A stretch of 64,000 nt of DNA. Source: Vibrio sp. Of7-15. GTDB taxonomy: Bacteria; Pseudomonadota; Gammaproteobacteria; Enterobacterales; Vibrionaceae. The stretch lies in contig NZ_JAKRGH010000010.1 in NCBI RefSeq assembly GCF_022347565.1, forward strand, positions 1 to 64,000, in the 5' to 3' direction. A model generated the notes under the pieces. That model saw only the letters and a program-made list of their open reading frames with translations. It searched no databases and was not told the origin of the DNA. Positions 35,503 to 45,144 of this stretch are shown here, piece after piece; position 1 is the first letter of the stretch, and each line of letters opens with the position of its first letter. The position numbers and the translations under genes are program-made.

Positions 35503-36020
35503 CTACTCGCACCTGACCCAATATCTTGCAATTGGATTAGGAAAGACTTTACCCATAACGATATTCTCAAACATACCGCCATTACCCTCAATGACTTTAC
35601 GAGATGCAAGGTTATCTTCATCTGCTGTCACCAAAGCTTTCTTAATGCCTAATTCTTTAGCTTTAGTTAAAGCGAGTTTGAGCATAGTTTACCATGACCT
35701 TTTTTGCGGCGTGATGGAGCGATGTCATAACCAATATGCCCCGCTTCTAAGGTTAGAAATTCATTATCGATATTATGTCGGACACGGATTGCCCCCATAA
35801 TCACACTTTCATCATTAACTAACCAAAAGTGGCTACAGGGAACATAACCTTCAGGGAGGTTAATGCCTTTCGCTTCATCGGATAATCGCTGAACATATGA
35901 TGGGAAATCCTTTTTGCCAGGCGAGTAATACTCAGCATTTTCTACGTCTTTTTGAGCAAAATCGTCATAAAAATCGGCAAATGCAGATTCGAGATCTAAC
36001 GATGGTTTAACTAATTCCAT
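35503..36020 (-). pseudogene. Frameshifted GNAT acetyltransferase
   Basis: The first frame (36020 to about 35690) gives MELVKPSLDLESAFADFYDD through HIGYDIAPSRRKKGHGK. The second frame (from about 35685 to 35503) continues MLKLALTKAKELGIKKALVT and NLASRKVIEGNGGMFEN to a stop. Together they form one complete GNAT protein of about 172 residues. The break lies directly in the acetyl-CoA loop, where one base is missing after GGTAAACT. It is either a recent pseudogene or a sequencing error, since both halves remain well conserved. Confidence 0.82.
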
Positions 36021-36372
36021 GAATTCTCTCCAATAATGTATCGCGACATACTATAATGCCTGAGAAGCATTTCTCCCTTACATTACGTGAAATATACGAC
36101 TTAATCCGCATATCCAAGCCAATACAGCACGGTGGAAACCACTACCACATCAAAGCCTTACTAATTCCAAAATATCAGCGCATATGCACAGAATCTACGT
36201 TTGTTCCATTAGATTTTTTCACAAAAAACCTTCGTAACCGCTCAAAACAGAATAAATACGAGCACTGATATCTATTAATAGTTTTCTATTTTCTGTAATA
36301 TCCAGCACAAAGCATCCGTGCTACTTATTAAAATAATCTACCCATTTAGTTTAGGATTGATACCCAGTGCTT
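36021..36372. other. Intergenic region before the Aer-like gene
   Basis: 352 nt with a 70-codon plus-strand frame (36056-36268) that has no ribosome site and no recognisable domain. I see no terminator or known regulatory motif here. Confidence 0.5.
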
Positions 36373-37935
36373 ATGAAGTCTAATGCGACTGTCAATCAAG
36401 AAGTCACTTTTTCTGCCGAACAACAACTCGTCTCAACAACGGATCTTAACGGTGTAATTACTTACTGCAACCAGGCTTTTTGTCAAGTCGCAGGCTATAC
36501 CGAAGAAGAATTGCTTGGCCAAAACCATAATATTATTCGTCATCCAGACATGCCAAAAGCGGCTTTTGGTGATTTATGGGAACACCTGAAAAAAGGCAAT
36601 GCTTGGCGTGGCATCGTAAAAAACAAATGTAAAGATGGCAGATACTACTGGGTGGATGCTTATGTCACTGCCATTTACGAACATGGCCGTGTGGTCGGCT
36701 ACCAATCTGTTCGTGTTAAGCCAAAAGCCAATTACGTGAAAGTGGCAACAGCAGCATACAAAGCCCTTTTAAAAAACGAAAGGTCAGGTGGTGGCGCTTC
36801 TTTGTCATTACCCAAAGAACTGAAATACATTCTATTAGGGGCCGCTGTTTTATCAGCACCTATTGTAAGTACCTTCACTCACGGCTTTTCACTAAGCAGT
36901 ATGCTCACTTTCGCTCCTATGGTTGCATTAGGCTTGTTTTTTAGACAAGAGCTGTTTACTACCCCAGGTAAACTCAGCCAGCTGAGCAATGAATACGACA
37001 GTATTTGCCGACTAATCTTTTCAGGTAACGATCAATACTCCGCAGTGGATTTTCATATAAAGTTACTGCGTGCTCGTATACGCACAGTACTGGGCAGAAT
37101 GACAGATGCAGCAGAGCCATTACATGATTTATCCGATCACTTAAGTGATACCGCAACCCGCGTAAATAACTCTATTGCGGAGCAGAATGCCAACATTCAC
37201 AATGTGGTATCTGCCATTACCCAAATGTCTCAATCGGCTCAAACCGTATCGGACAATGCCAATATCACCAATGAGCTGATCAGTGAAACACGCCTTAAAT
37301 GTGAAGAAAGCCGCCAGAGCCTCACTGAAACCCAAACAAGTTTAGATGCCCTAGTTCAGCAAACAGAGCAAGCCAGTTCAGTGACCAACAAACTGATTGA
37401 AGATACGGAAAGTGTATCGGCGGCCATGTCTGAAATCAGTGGGATTGCAGACCAAACTAACTTATTGGCTTTAAACGCAGCCATTGAAGCCGCCCGTGCT
37501 GGCGAGCATGGTCGTGGTTTTGCAGTGGTTGCTGATGAAGTTCGTAGCTTGTCATCACGAACACAAAGTGCCACCGAACAGATTCAAGACAACATGGATC
37601 GCATGAAAGAAACCATCGATGAATGGCGGACCTTAATTGATGGCAACCAAACCACAACGCAGCATAGCCTAACCAGTTCGCAACAAAGCTTAGACCGCAT
37701 GATGGATGTAGAAAGCAACATGCAAGATGTGCTGAAGCTAACAGAGCAAGTGTCTTTATCTTCTAAAGAGCAAGAAGAAGTGGCGTTAGAGATCCGTGAT
37801 CGTGTCAGCCAAATTGCAGATACATCGGAAACGAACCTACAGGCAGTAAATGAAGTCGAACACTCAAGCGCGAAGCTCAAAACAAACGTCGATGAGTTCT
37901 ATCACTTAGCAGAACGTTTCGAAAGCCACGCCTAA
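36373..37935 (+). CDS. Aer-like PAS chemoreceptor (energy taxis)
   Basis: A 520-residue receptor. The N-terminal PAS domain (about 15-115) contains [17 protein letters not shown], the Aer signature [17 protein letters not shown] and [19 protein letters not shown]. In Aer this domain binds FAD and senses redox state. A short hydrophobic region (about 148-192, two helices with little between) anchors it. It lacks a classical periplasmic domain and has only a weak HAMP region. The MCP signalling domain has the tip [24 protein letters not shown] at 36373 is used; an in-frame GTG lies at 36367. FAD binding is inferred from the family. Confidence 0.87.
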   Translation: MKSNATVNQEVTFSAEQQLVSTTDLNGVITYCNQAFCQVAGYTEEELLGQNHNIIRHPDMPKAAFGDLWEHLKKGNAWRGIVKNKCKDGRYYWVDAYVTAIYEHGRVVGYQSVRVKPKANYVKVATAAYKALLKNERSGGGASLSLPKELKYILLGAAVLSAPIVSTFTHGFSLSSMLTFAPMVALGLFFRQELFTTPGKLSQLSNEYDSICRLIFSGNDQYSAVDFHIKLLRARIRTVLGRMTDAAEPLHDLSDHLSDTATRVNNSIAEQNANIHNVVSAITQMSQSAQTVSDNANITNELISETRLKCEESRQSLTETQTSLDALVQQTEQASSVTNKLIEDTESVSAAMSEISGIADQTNLLALNAAIEAARAGEHGRGFAVVADEVRSLSSRTQSATEQIQDNMDRMKETIDEWRTLIDGNQTTTQHSLTSSQQSLDRMMDVESNMQDVLKLTEQVSLSSKEQEEVALEIRDRVSQIADTSETNLQAVNEVEHSSAKLKTNVDEFYHLAERFESHA

Positions 37936-38439
37936 ACATCGGCTCTGCGTCTTCTGAACTATAGAGGCGCAGAGCTCATTCACATTGTATCAAAATCACT
38001 GTCTACTTTACGTAATAGTTAGTTTTATTATCTTCAAACCAAAAAAATAACAGAATAAAGAGTCGTAGTTTCTTATCTAACAGAAAAACCCACTTTAACC
38101 TTATATATCAGTGTTCATTAATCGTTACAGTTAATGTTATCAACACTCTCTTTATTCCAACCGCTAAAGCTAGAATCATTTATTTTTCCTCACTGCCCTT
38201 CGAACCTAATATTTATTTAGTTAATATTTATCAATATGTTAGTAAGATAAACTCTATCTATCGAATGGATACTTACTCTTCTTAGTGCATTTCTTATCCT
38301 ATCCATATTGCGCTTATTTTCCATCTTCAGCACTTTTTAACATTTTGATTACACTTATTAAATGTAGTGAAAACAATGTTATGTGTTTATTCATTTTGCC
38401 CTGCTGCTATCTCACGCACGGCATCATAAGGAGCTTGAG
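37936..38439. other. Intergenic region upstream of the 2-oxoacid dehydrogenase operon
   Basis: 504 nt, AT-rich in its middle, with the hairpin at 37942-37975 and the operon's AAGGAG at its end. One TTTACGTAA (38008-38016) recalls half of the LiuR-like motif found upstream of the ETF genes, but no full palindrome is present. No coding frame is convincing. Confidence 0.45.
37942..37975 (+). terminator. Hairpin after the Aer-like gene
   Basis: 8-bp stem GCTCTGCG/CGCAGAGC directly after the stop, with an 18-nt loop and no T-run. A possible weak or Rho-assisted end. Confidence 0.4.
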
Positions 38440-39534
38440 ATGAATATTCAGGCCATACCATGTCATCGTTACCTGGATGAAAATGGCGAGCAAACCCGCC
38501 CATTACCCGATTGGGCAGACAAATCAACATTGCAGGGTTTCTACCGCGATATGGTGCTCACCCGCATGTACGATAAAAAAGCCGTAGCCTTACAACGAAC
38601 CGGAAAACTAGGTACCTACCCTTCCCACATGGGTGCAGAAGCCATTGGCATTGCGGTAGGAAGAGCGTTAAAACAAGATGATGTATTTATTCCCTACTAC
38701 CGTGACATGCCAGCCATGTGGGCTAGAGGGATCTGTATGGAAAAAAACCTTCAATATTGGGGAGGAGATGAGCGAGGCAGTGATTTTTACCATCATCAAG
38801 ACGCACCTTGCCGAGATTTGCCTTTCTGTGTGCCCATTGCGACTCAATGTACCCATGCTGTCGGCGTTGCGTCTGCCATTAAGCTACGAGCAGAACACAA
38901 TGCAGCCATCGTCACTTGCGGTGATGGCGCTACCTCAAAGGGTGATTTTTTAGAATCCATTAACTGCGCCGGCGCTTGGCAGCTACCCCTGGTGTTTGTG
39001 ATCAATAACAACCAGTGGGCCATTTCTGTTCCTCGTAGCTTGCAGTGTGGTGCTGAGTTTCTTGCTGATAAAGCCAAAGGGGCTGGAATGCCGGGCATAG
39101 TGGTTGATGGTAATGACATTATTGCCATGTTCGACACCTTACTTTCCAGCTTGAAAAGAGCACGAGAAGATAAAGGCCCAACGCTTATTGAAGCCATCAG
39201 TTATCGGTTAAGCGATCACACCACCGCCGATGACGCCAGCCGTTATCGCAGTGAAGATGAGCTGCAACAAGCATGGCAATATGAACCAATAAAACGCTTA
39301 AAAGCCTTCCTAATTAACCAAAATTGGTGGACGGAAGAACAAGAAGTTCAATGGCATGATCACTGTAAAAGCTTAATAGAACAAGCCGTTGAAAATTACC
39401 AAGCCACCTTAAACCAACCACCAGAAACCGCTTTCGATTACCTCTACGAATCTTTGCCTCAAGAGCTACACGAGCAACGCGATCACATTATAAACCGCGC
39501 CATGCAACAGGCTAAAGGAGGTCAACATGGCTGA
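38440..39534 (+). CDS. 2-oxoacid dehydrogenase E1 component, alpha subunit
   Basis: A 364-residue ThDP-dependent subunit. The thiamin-diphosphate motif starts at GDG (161-163) in TCGDGATSKGDFLESINCAG and ends at NN (189-190) in VINNNQWAIS. FIPYYRDM and LSDHTTADDASRY are typical of heterotetrameric E1 enzymes of the branched-chain or pyruvate type. It decarboxylates a 2-oxoacid and passes the acyl group to E2 lipoate. It overlaps the beta-subunit gene by 8 nt. The start at 38440 has AAGGAG; the frame to 38383 is not supported. Branched-chain versus pyruvate specificity cannot be settled here. Confidence 0.88.
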   Translation: MNIQAIPCHRYLDENGEQTRPLPDWADKSTLQGFYRDMVLTRMYDKKAVALQRTGKLGTYPSHMGAEAIGIAVGRALKQDDVFIPYYRDMPAMWARGICMEKNLQYWGGDERGSDFYHHQDAPCRDLPFCVPIATQCTHAVGVASAIKLRAEHNAAIVTCGDGATSKGDFLESINCAGAWQLPLVFVINNNQWAISVPRSLQCGAEFLADKAKGAGMPGIVVDGNDIIAMFDTLLSSLKRAREDKGPTLIEAISYRLSDHTTADDASRYRSEDELQQAWQYEPIKRLKAFLINQNWWTEEQEVQWHDHCKSLIEQAVENYQATLNQPPETAFDYLYESLPQELHEQRDHIINRAMQQAKGGQHG

Positions 39535-40510
39535 GTTAACCTTACTAGAAGCGGTCAATCTTGCTCTGCACTATGAAATGGAACATGATCCGAACGTAGT
39601 CGTGCTTGGTGAAGACGTGGGAGAAAACGGCGGCGTTTTTCGTGCAACTGTGGGATTAAAAGAGCAATTTGGCTTCAAAAGAGTGATCGATACGCCCCTT
39701 GCTGAAGCACTTATCGGTGGTGTCACTGTAGGCATGGCAAGCCAAGGTCTACGACCCATTGCAGAATTCCAATTTCAAGGTTTTGTTTTTCCAGCCCTTG
39801 AACATTTAATGTGCCATGCCGCACGAATGCGTAACAGAACTCGCGGGCGCTTAACCTGCCCTGCCGTTTTCAGAGCCCCATTTGGTGGCGGCATTCATGC
39901 TCCAGAGCACCACTCTGAAAGTGTAGAAGCTCTGTTTGCGCATACTCCCGGATTTCGTGTTGTTATCCCATCATCCCCACAACGTGCCTATGGCCTACTC
40001 CTGGCTTCTATCCGTAATAACGATCCAGTCATGTTTTTCGAACCTAAACGCATTTACCGCACTGTGAAATCCAATGTCGAAAATAACGGAGAAGCACTGC
40101 CTTTAGACACCTGCTTTACCCTTCGAAAAGGTCGCGATCTTACCTTAGTCACTTGGGGGGCTTGTGTCGTGGAATCCTTACAAGCCGCGCACACTTTATC
40201 TAAACTTGGTATAGAAGCAGAAGTCATCGATTTGGCCACCATTAAACCATTAGATATGGAGACCATCTTTAAATCACTATCTAAAACGGGGCGTTTACTC
40301 ATCGTGCATGAGGCCAGCAAAACCTGCGGTGTAGGCGCTGAAATATTGGCAAGAGTTTCTGAAGAAGCTTTATGTTTACTGAAAGCACCACCGAAGCGGG
40401 TAACGGGTTATGACACTGTCATGCCTTATTATCGTAACGAAGATCATTGCTTGATCAACGAGACCGACATAGTCAATGCGGGTAAAACACTTATAGAGGG
40501 GTGGAAATAA
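39527..40510 (+). CDS. 2-oxoacid dehydrogenase E1 component, beta subunit
   Basis: A 327-residue transketolase-fold subunit. Visible blocks are LGEDVGENGGVFRATVGL, TPLAEALIGGVTVGMA, AEFQFQGFVFPA and EHHSESVEALFAHTPG, followed by the C-terminal domain RDLTLVTWGACVVESLQAA and LIVHEASKTCGVGAEI. It pairs with the alpha subunit to form the active site. AGGAGG lies upstream inside the alpha gene, the start overlaps it by 8 nt, and the TAA overlaps the next ATG by one base. Confidence 0.9.
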   Translation: MAELTLLEAVNLALHYEMEHDPNVVVLGEDVGENGGVFRATVGLKEQFGFKRVIDTPLAEALIGGVTVGMASQGLRPIAEFQFQGFVFPALEHLMCHAARMRNRTRGRLTCPAVFRAPFGGGIHAPEHHSESVEALFAHTPGFRVVIPSSPQRAYGLLLASIRNNDPVMFFEPKRIYRTVKSNVENNGEALPLDTCFTLRKGRDLTLVTWGACVVESLQAAHTLSKLGIEAEVIDLATIKPLDMETIFKSLSKTGRLLIVHEASKTCGVGAEILARVSEEALCLLKAPPKRVTGYDTVMPYYRNEDHCLINETDIVNAGKTLIEGWK

Positions 40511-41640
40511 TGAAACTATTTACGCTACCAGATCTTGGTGAAGGCTTAGCCGACGCGGAAATCGTGGAATGGCATATTGAAGTTGGGTCAAAAGTCGAAG
40601 TCGATCAAGTCGTTTTAACCGTTGAAACCGCCAAGGCCCTCGTTGAAGTTCCCTCCCCCTGTAATGGCACCATTGCAAAACGTCACGGTGAAGAAGGTGA
40701 CATTCTCAATATAGGGACGCTTTTACTTGAAATAGAAGATGGCGTGACAGCGTCACAGTCAGCTAAGAAAGAACAAGCAGCAACGGTCGTCGGTAACGTG
40801 TCTAACACCAGTCATGATGTCAATATTGATGAGTATTGGGTTGGCGGTAATCATATGTCACAAGAAACGAATTTGATTACGGCCATGCCTGCGGCCAGAA
40901 ATTTAGCACAAAAGCTCGGTGTGGATATTAATGAAATAACAGGCTCTGGACCAAACGGCGCTATTTTAGAACAAGATGTCTACAACCAGTGTGACAAACA
41001 GCTCCCTGGCACCGAGGTTCTCAAGGGTGCACGCCGCACAATGGCTGGATCTATGGCCCAATCCCACCATGATATTGCTGCTGTGACCATTACAGAAGAA
41101 GCTGAGCTTGGCTCATGGAAAAAAGGAGAAGACGTTACTTGCCGAATCGTAAAAGCCATTGTAGACGCCTGTAAAAAAGAGCCCGCTCTTAACGCATGGT
41201 TTGATGCAGATACCCTCACTCGTTGTATCCACAATGCCGTGAATATTGGTGTCGCCGTAGACAGTAAACACGGTTTATATGTGCCAGTATTACGCCATGC
41301 CAATGACTACTCTGCCAAAGACGTTCGCAAGTGGTTAGATACAACCGTATCAGGTATCCGGGAGCGTAGAATCGGTCGAGATCAGCTTCAAAATGCCACC
41401 ATCACGCTAACCAATTTTGGGGCGATTGCAGGTCTGTATGCAACCCCTGTGGTAACGGCTCCCCAAGTGGCGATTGTCGGTGTCGGGCGCATGATTTCTA
41501 AATTAGTCATGATAAAAGATCAAGTAACCGAAATTAAAGCTTTACCTATTTCGGTCACTTTCGATCACAGAGCATGTACAGGTGGTGAAGCGGCACGTTT
41601 TATTAAAGTCCTAGTAGAGAGTTTGCAGGCTAAAAAGTGA
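40510..41640 (+). CDS. Dihydrolipoamide acyltransferase (E2)
   Basis: A 376-residue core enzyme. One N-terminal lipoyl domain carries the modified Lys in VETAKALVE (K42). Next is the peripheral subunit-binding domain (AMPAARNLAQKLGVDINEIT), then a catalytic CAT-like domain ending with FDHRACTGG (H353), the acyl-transfer His. The start is ATG at 40510, overlapping the E1-beta stop as TAATG, with GAGGGG upstream. No E3 lipoamide dehydrogenase gene follows, so E3 must be shared with another complex. It ends in a terminator. Confidence 0.9.
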   Translation: MKLFTLPDLGEGLADAEIVEWHIEVGSKVEVDQVVLTVETAKALVEVPSPCNGTIAKRHGEEGDILNIGTLLLEIEDGVTASQSAKKEQAATVVGNVSNTSHDVNIDEYWVGGNHMSQETNLITAMPAARNLAQKLGVDINEITGSGPNGAILEQDVYNQCDKQLPGTEVLKGARRTMAGSMAQSHHDIAAVTITEEAELGSWKKGEDVTCRIVKAIVDACKKEPALNAWFDADTLTRCIHNAVNIGVAVDSKHGLYVPVLRHANDYSAKDVRKWLDTTVSGIRERRIGRDQLQNATITLTNFGAIAGLYATPVVTAPQVAIVGVGRMISKLVMIKDQVTEIKALPISVTFDHRACTGGEAARFIKVLVESLQAKK

Positions 41641-41709
41641 CAATAAAACCGCACAAAATGTAATTAGAGATGCCTTTTTAATACGTGTCGGTTAGAATCC
41701 ACCAAATTA

Positions 41710-41737
41710 GGCCTGTCAGTGACAGGTCTTTTTTATT
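41710..41737 (+). terminator. Terminator of the E1/E2 operon
   Basis: GCCTGTC/GACAGGT stem with a 3-nt loop, followed by a T-run (CTTTTTTATTTT). Confidence 0.82.
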
Positions 41738-41779
41738 TTAACTACACTCACATCATCTTGGTTGTATTTTAAGGTTTTC

Positions 41780-42700
41780 ATGTTAAAAAAAGCCCAGCAA
41801 ATGGTGGTTTTTAATACTCTGACGAAACAACAGAGTTTCACCCGCGCAGCCCAACTACTCAATATTTCAAGAACCCAAGTCAGCAAGCTTGTTCAGCAAT
41901 TAGAGCATCGCCTTGGTGTACAGCTCGTGCAGAGAACGACTCGCTCTTTTTCCTTAACCGAAGCTGGCCGTCAGTTTGCTGTACACTGCGCCAATATTGT
42001 GGACGAAATACATGAAGCAGAAAGCGAATTAGAACATGATGCGGATCACCTACAAGGCTCACTACGTGTTGGGGTTGCCCAATCTTTCGCTCTGAACCAC
42101 ATTGGCCCATACATCTCTAAATTCCACGAAGAATACCCTCAGCTCGATCTCGAAATGAGCCTATTTGATCATAAAGTCGATCTCATTACAGAGCAGTTAG
42201 ATTTATGGATTGGAATGATTGACTCCCCTCCTGAAGGCTTTGTTGCCCGACACCTAACTGATTGCCAATTTGTATTAGCAGCAAGCCCAGATTATTTAGC
42301 CAAAAATGGGATTCCCTATCACCCAAACGATCTAACACAACATAACTGCATTACTTATTGCAGCCGCGAACGTAAAGACAACCGCTGGAGTTTCAGTAAA
42401 GGGGATGAAGAGATCAAAGTGAAGGTGAAAGGGAATTACCGTGTTGATGCAGCTGATGCCATACGAGATGCAACCGTAACTGGTAATGGGATTGGCTATC
42501 TCGCGACCTACTTGCTCCGCGATGAATTGCGCGAAGGAAAGTTAATTCGACTGATGCCCGACTGGCACTTAAATCAATACTTACCTCTGTATGCCATTTA
42601 CCCTAGGCATAAATTCTTGCCTGCTAAAGTCAATGTATTTATTGATTTTGTGCGTGATCACATTGGTCAGCCCGCGTATTGGGACAAGGATTTATTCTAA
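41780..42700 (+). CDS. LysR-type transcriptional regulator
   Basis: A 306-residue LysR-type regulator. The helix-turn-helix is in TKQQSFTRAAQLLNISRTQV and is followed by the linker RTTRSFSLTEAGRQF; the effector domain starts near GSLRVGVAQSFALNHIGPYI. It resembles the CrgA/AaeR-like subgroup by its TRAAQxLxxSRxxVSKxVxxLE pattern. It is transcribed alone between the E2 and nupC genes; which of these (if either) it controls is unknown. The start at 41780 has AAGG upstream. Confidence 0.83.
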   Translation: MLKKAQQMVVFNTLTKQQSFTRAAQLLNISRTQVSKLVQQLEHRLGVQLVQRTTRSFSLTEAGRQFAVHCANIVDEIHEAESELEHDADHLQGSLRVGVAQSFALNHIGPYISKFHEEYPQLDLEMSLFDHKVDLITEQLDLWIGMIDSPPEGFVARHLTDCQFVLAASPDYLAKNGIPYHPNDLTQHNCITYCSRERKDNRWSFSKGDEEIKVKVKGNYRVDAADAIRDATVTGNGIGYLATYLLRDELREGKLIRLMPDWHLNQYLPLYAIYPRHKFLPAKVNVFIDFVRDHIGQPAYWDKDLF

Positions 42701-42846
42701 TAACTAGACCGTAAAGCCACTTAATTGTCACCACAAATGACAATAGTATCCCCTATAGTGGCTAATCAGGCCAATTTCAGTACCTTTGATGATAAAACCA
42801 TCAAAAACTATCTCATGTGTAGATAAAGTGTAAATATGAGTAACAA

Positions 42847-42862
42847 TTTGAACCTTGTCACA
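42847..42862. promoter_or_regulatory. CRP-like site upstream of nupC
   Basis: TTTGA-N6-TCACA, nine of ten half-site bases. It overlaps a possible -35 (TTGTCA at 42855) with -10 TAAACT at 42877-42882. Cyclic-AMP control of nucleoside uptake is known in enterics; here it is inferred. Confidence 0.4.
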
Positions 42863-42918
42863 CTTTTTTTAACAGTTAAACTCCCGCCGCAATCGTTTAC
42901 TCAAACTCACAATGGAGA

Positions 42919-44142
42919 ATGGCCGTGAATTATTTGGTCAGCATCTTAGGTATTTTCACGCTTTTTGCGGTTGCAATTTTATTTTCTGAAAATCGTCGTG
43001 CAATCAGCTGGCGTGCTGTTGGCGGCGCTTTTGCTATTCAGCTGGCTTTTGCTGGTTTCATTCTTTATGTGCCAGTTGGGCGCGACATGCTCAACGTTGT
43101 TTCAACCGCGGTCTCCGGTGTAATTGACTACGGCCGAATTGGCTCTGAGTTCTTATTCGGTGATCTGGCTAAATTCAAAATTGGCTTCATCTTCGCGGTT
43201 AACGTGCTACCCACTATTGTTTTCTTCTCGGCACTGATTTCCGTACTGTACTACTTAGGCATCATGAGCTTAGTTATTCGTGGTATTGGCGGCTTACTAC
43301 AGCGTTTACTTGGTACAAGCCGCACGGAATCCATGTCTGCCACTGCAAATATTTTTGTTGGCTCTGTAGAAGCACCTTTAGTAGTACGCCCGTACTTAGC
43401 CAAAATGAGCCGCTCTGAGCTTTTCGCGGTAATGGTAGGCGGTTTAGCTTCTGTTGCTGGCGGTACAATGGTTGGTTACGCAGGCCTTGGTGTCGAACTA
43501 AGCTACCTCATTGCAGCAAGTTTCATGTCGGCACCTGCTGGTTTGATGATGGCAAAAATCTTAGTCCCTCAAACAGAAACATTAACAGAAGAATCACAGC
43601 TGGAAGACGAAGAAGAAGACGCACCAGTGAATGTCATTGATGCGGCCTCTCGTGGCGCATTAAGTGGTCTGCAAATCGCAATGGCGGTTGGTGCTAGCTT
43701 ACTGGCTATTATCAGTTTAATCGCTCTGATCAATGGTGGCTTAGGCCACATTGGTAACTGGACTGGCATCGAAAATCTAAGCTTGGAACTGTTCTTTGGC
43801 TATATTTTTGCCCCTGTTGCTTGGTTAATTGGCGTGCCATGGTCTGAAGCGACGGTCGCTGCAAGCTTGATTGGTAAAAAGATCGCCGTAAACGAATTTG
43901 TAGCGTTTGCTGATTTAATGAACGTGAAAGAGCAACTCAGCGAACATTCTCAAGCTATCGTTACTTTTGCCCTTTGTGGTTTTGCTAACCTAACCTCTAT
44001 TGCCATGCTCATGGGTGGACTAGGTGGCGTTGTACCAAGCCGTCGACCAGATGTCGCTCGACTGGGCATGAAAGCCATTTTCGCGGCGACGCTTGCAAAC
44101 CTAATGAGTGCAACCATCGCTGGTATTTTCCTTTCTTTCTAA
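42919..44142 (+). CDS. nupC: NupC-family concentrative nucleoside transporter
   Basis: A 407-residue inner-membrane symporter. The CNT signature regions are clear: GFIFAVNVLPTIVFFSALISVLYY, then GTSRTESMSATANIFVGSVEAPLVVRP, and the C-terminal ALCGFANLTSIAMLMGGLGG. In NupC proteins the G-x-E-A-P and N-x-F-x-G residues bind nucleoside and cation. It takes up pyrimidine and purine nucleosides with H+ or Na+. An acidic loop (EDEEEDAPVNVIDAA) precedes the second half. Start is ATG 42919; an in-frame GTG at 42925 sits at better distance from GGAGA. It feeds udp in the same pathway. Confidence 0.9.
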   Translation: MAVNYLVSILGIFTLFAVAILFSENRRAISWRAVGGAFAIQLAFAGFILYVPVGRDMLNVVSTAVSGVIDYGRIGSEFLFGDLAKFKIGFIFAVNVLPTIVFFSALISVLYYLGIMSLVIRGIGGLLQRLLGTSRTESMSATANIFVGSVEAPLVVRPYLAKMSRSELFAVMVGGLASVAGGTMVGYAGLGVELSYLIAASFMSAPAGLMMAKILVPQTETLTEESQLEDEEEDAPVNVIDAASRGALSGLQIAMAVGASLLAIISLIALINGGLGHIGNWTGIENLSLELFFGYIFAPVAWLIGVPWSEATVAASLIGKKIAVNEFVAFADLMNVKEQLSEHSQAIVTFALCGFANLTSIAMLMGGLGGVVPSRRPDVARLGMKAIFAATLANLMSATIAGIFLSF

Positions 44143-44165
44143 ATCTGAAAGCACCAAATACGATA

Positions 44166-44195
44166 AACGGCCCAGCATTCGCGGGCCGTTTTCTG
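44166..44195. terminator. Bidirectional terminator between nupC and etfA
   Basis: A perfect 8-bp stem AACGGCCC/GGGCCGTT with a 9-nt loop and T-rich right flank. It ends 3 nt before the etfA stop codon. Confidence 0.8.
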
Positions 44196-44197
44196 TT

Positions 44198-45136
44198 TTA
44201 AGGTCTCGCCTCTAACTGAGTGATCAACTCAGGTAAAATCTCAAATAAATCCCCAACTAATCCATAGTCTGCCACCTCAAAAATCGGTGCTTCAGGATCG
44301 CTATTAATCGCCACAATCACTTTAGACTCTTTCATACCCGCAATGTGTTGAATCGCACCAGAAATGCCGACGGCGATATAAAGATCAGGTGCCACAATTT
44401 TACCCGTTTGACCCACCTGAAGATCATTAGAAACATAGCCTGCATCCACCGCAGCACGCGATGCGCCAATGGCTCCTCCAAGTGTATCAGCCAGTTTTTC
44501 CACCAACGCAAATTGCTCTGCACTGCCTAAGCCTCTACCACCCGATACCACCACTTTTGCCGAGCCTAATTCAGGACGATCTGATCTGGATTTCTCCTGA
44601 CCAACAAATTCACTGTTGTCAGAAGCTAACTCAAGCCCAACCTTTTCAATATTACACGCTTCCTGACCACCAGCCTCATCAAACGCTGATGCTCGAATAG
44701 TCATTACCTTTATACTGTCGCTTGAGCGCACTTTTGCTAACGCATTACCCGCATAAATAGGCCGAATAACCGTATCTTCAGAGACAATTTCTATGACATC
44801 AGATAGCTGACCGACATCTAACAGCGCAGCGACTCTTGGTAAAATATTTTTTCCTGTTGTCGATGAACTCATTAAAATATGGCTATACTCCGTTGCTACC
44901 TCAACAATGGTTGAAGCCCAATTTTCAGCCAGCGTATGTTGATAAACATGAGACTCCACCAGCTTTACGCTCTCGACGCCATTAAGCTCTGAACATTGGG
45001 CAGCAACGCTCTGGCAATCATTACCAATAACGAGTACATCAATACCGCCTGCTAAGCTTTGTGCGGCTTTAGCGACTTTTAAGGTTTCACTCAACAGCGT
45101 GTTATTGTCATGCTCTGCGATAACTAATGTTTTCAT
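44198..45136 (-). CDS. etfA: Electron transfer flavoprotein alpha subunit
   Basis: A 312-residue soluble protein. The C-terminal FAD-binding domain is intact: [47 protein letters not shown] and [20 protein letters not shown]. It holds the FAD that collects electrons from acyl-CoA dehydrogenases. The gene follows etfB by 8 nt. Its redox partner, ETF-ubiquinone oxidoreductase, is divergently encoded next to etfB. Confidence 0.94.
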   Translation of the reverse strand: MKTLVIAEHDNNTLLSETLKVAKAAQSLAGGIDVLVIGNDCQSVAAQCSELNGVESVKLVESHVYQHTLAENWASTIVEVATEYSHILMSSSTTGKNILPRVAALLDVGQLSDVIEIVSEDTVIRPIYAGNALAKVRSSDSIKVMTIRASAFDEAGGQEACNIEKVGLELASDNSEFVGQEKSRSDRPELGSAKVVVSGGRGLGSAEQFALVEKLADTLGGAIGASRAAVDAGYVSNDLQVGQTGKIVAPDLYIAVGISGAIQHIAGMKESKVIVAINSDPEAPIFEVADYGLVGDLFEILPELITQLEARP

Positions 45137-45144
45137 AGTGCCCC

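Noticed and set aside
35200-36060. Possible integron cassette array around the acetyltransferase genes
   Set aside because: I looked for attC/VCR-like inverted core sites (GTTRRRY and TAACAAACG-type ends) between the genes and saw none convincing.
36056-36268. 70-codon plus-strand frame
   Set aside because: No ribosome site, no domain, and composition like the surrounding intergenic DNA.
42784-42806. TTTGATG/CATCAAA hairpin as terminator of the LysR gene
   Set aside because: Only 7 bp and no T-run; it may be chance in AT-rich DNA.
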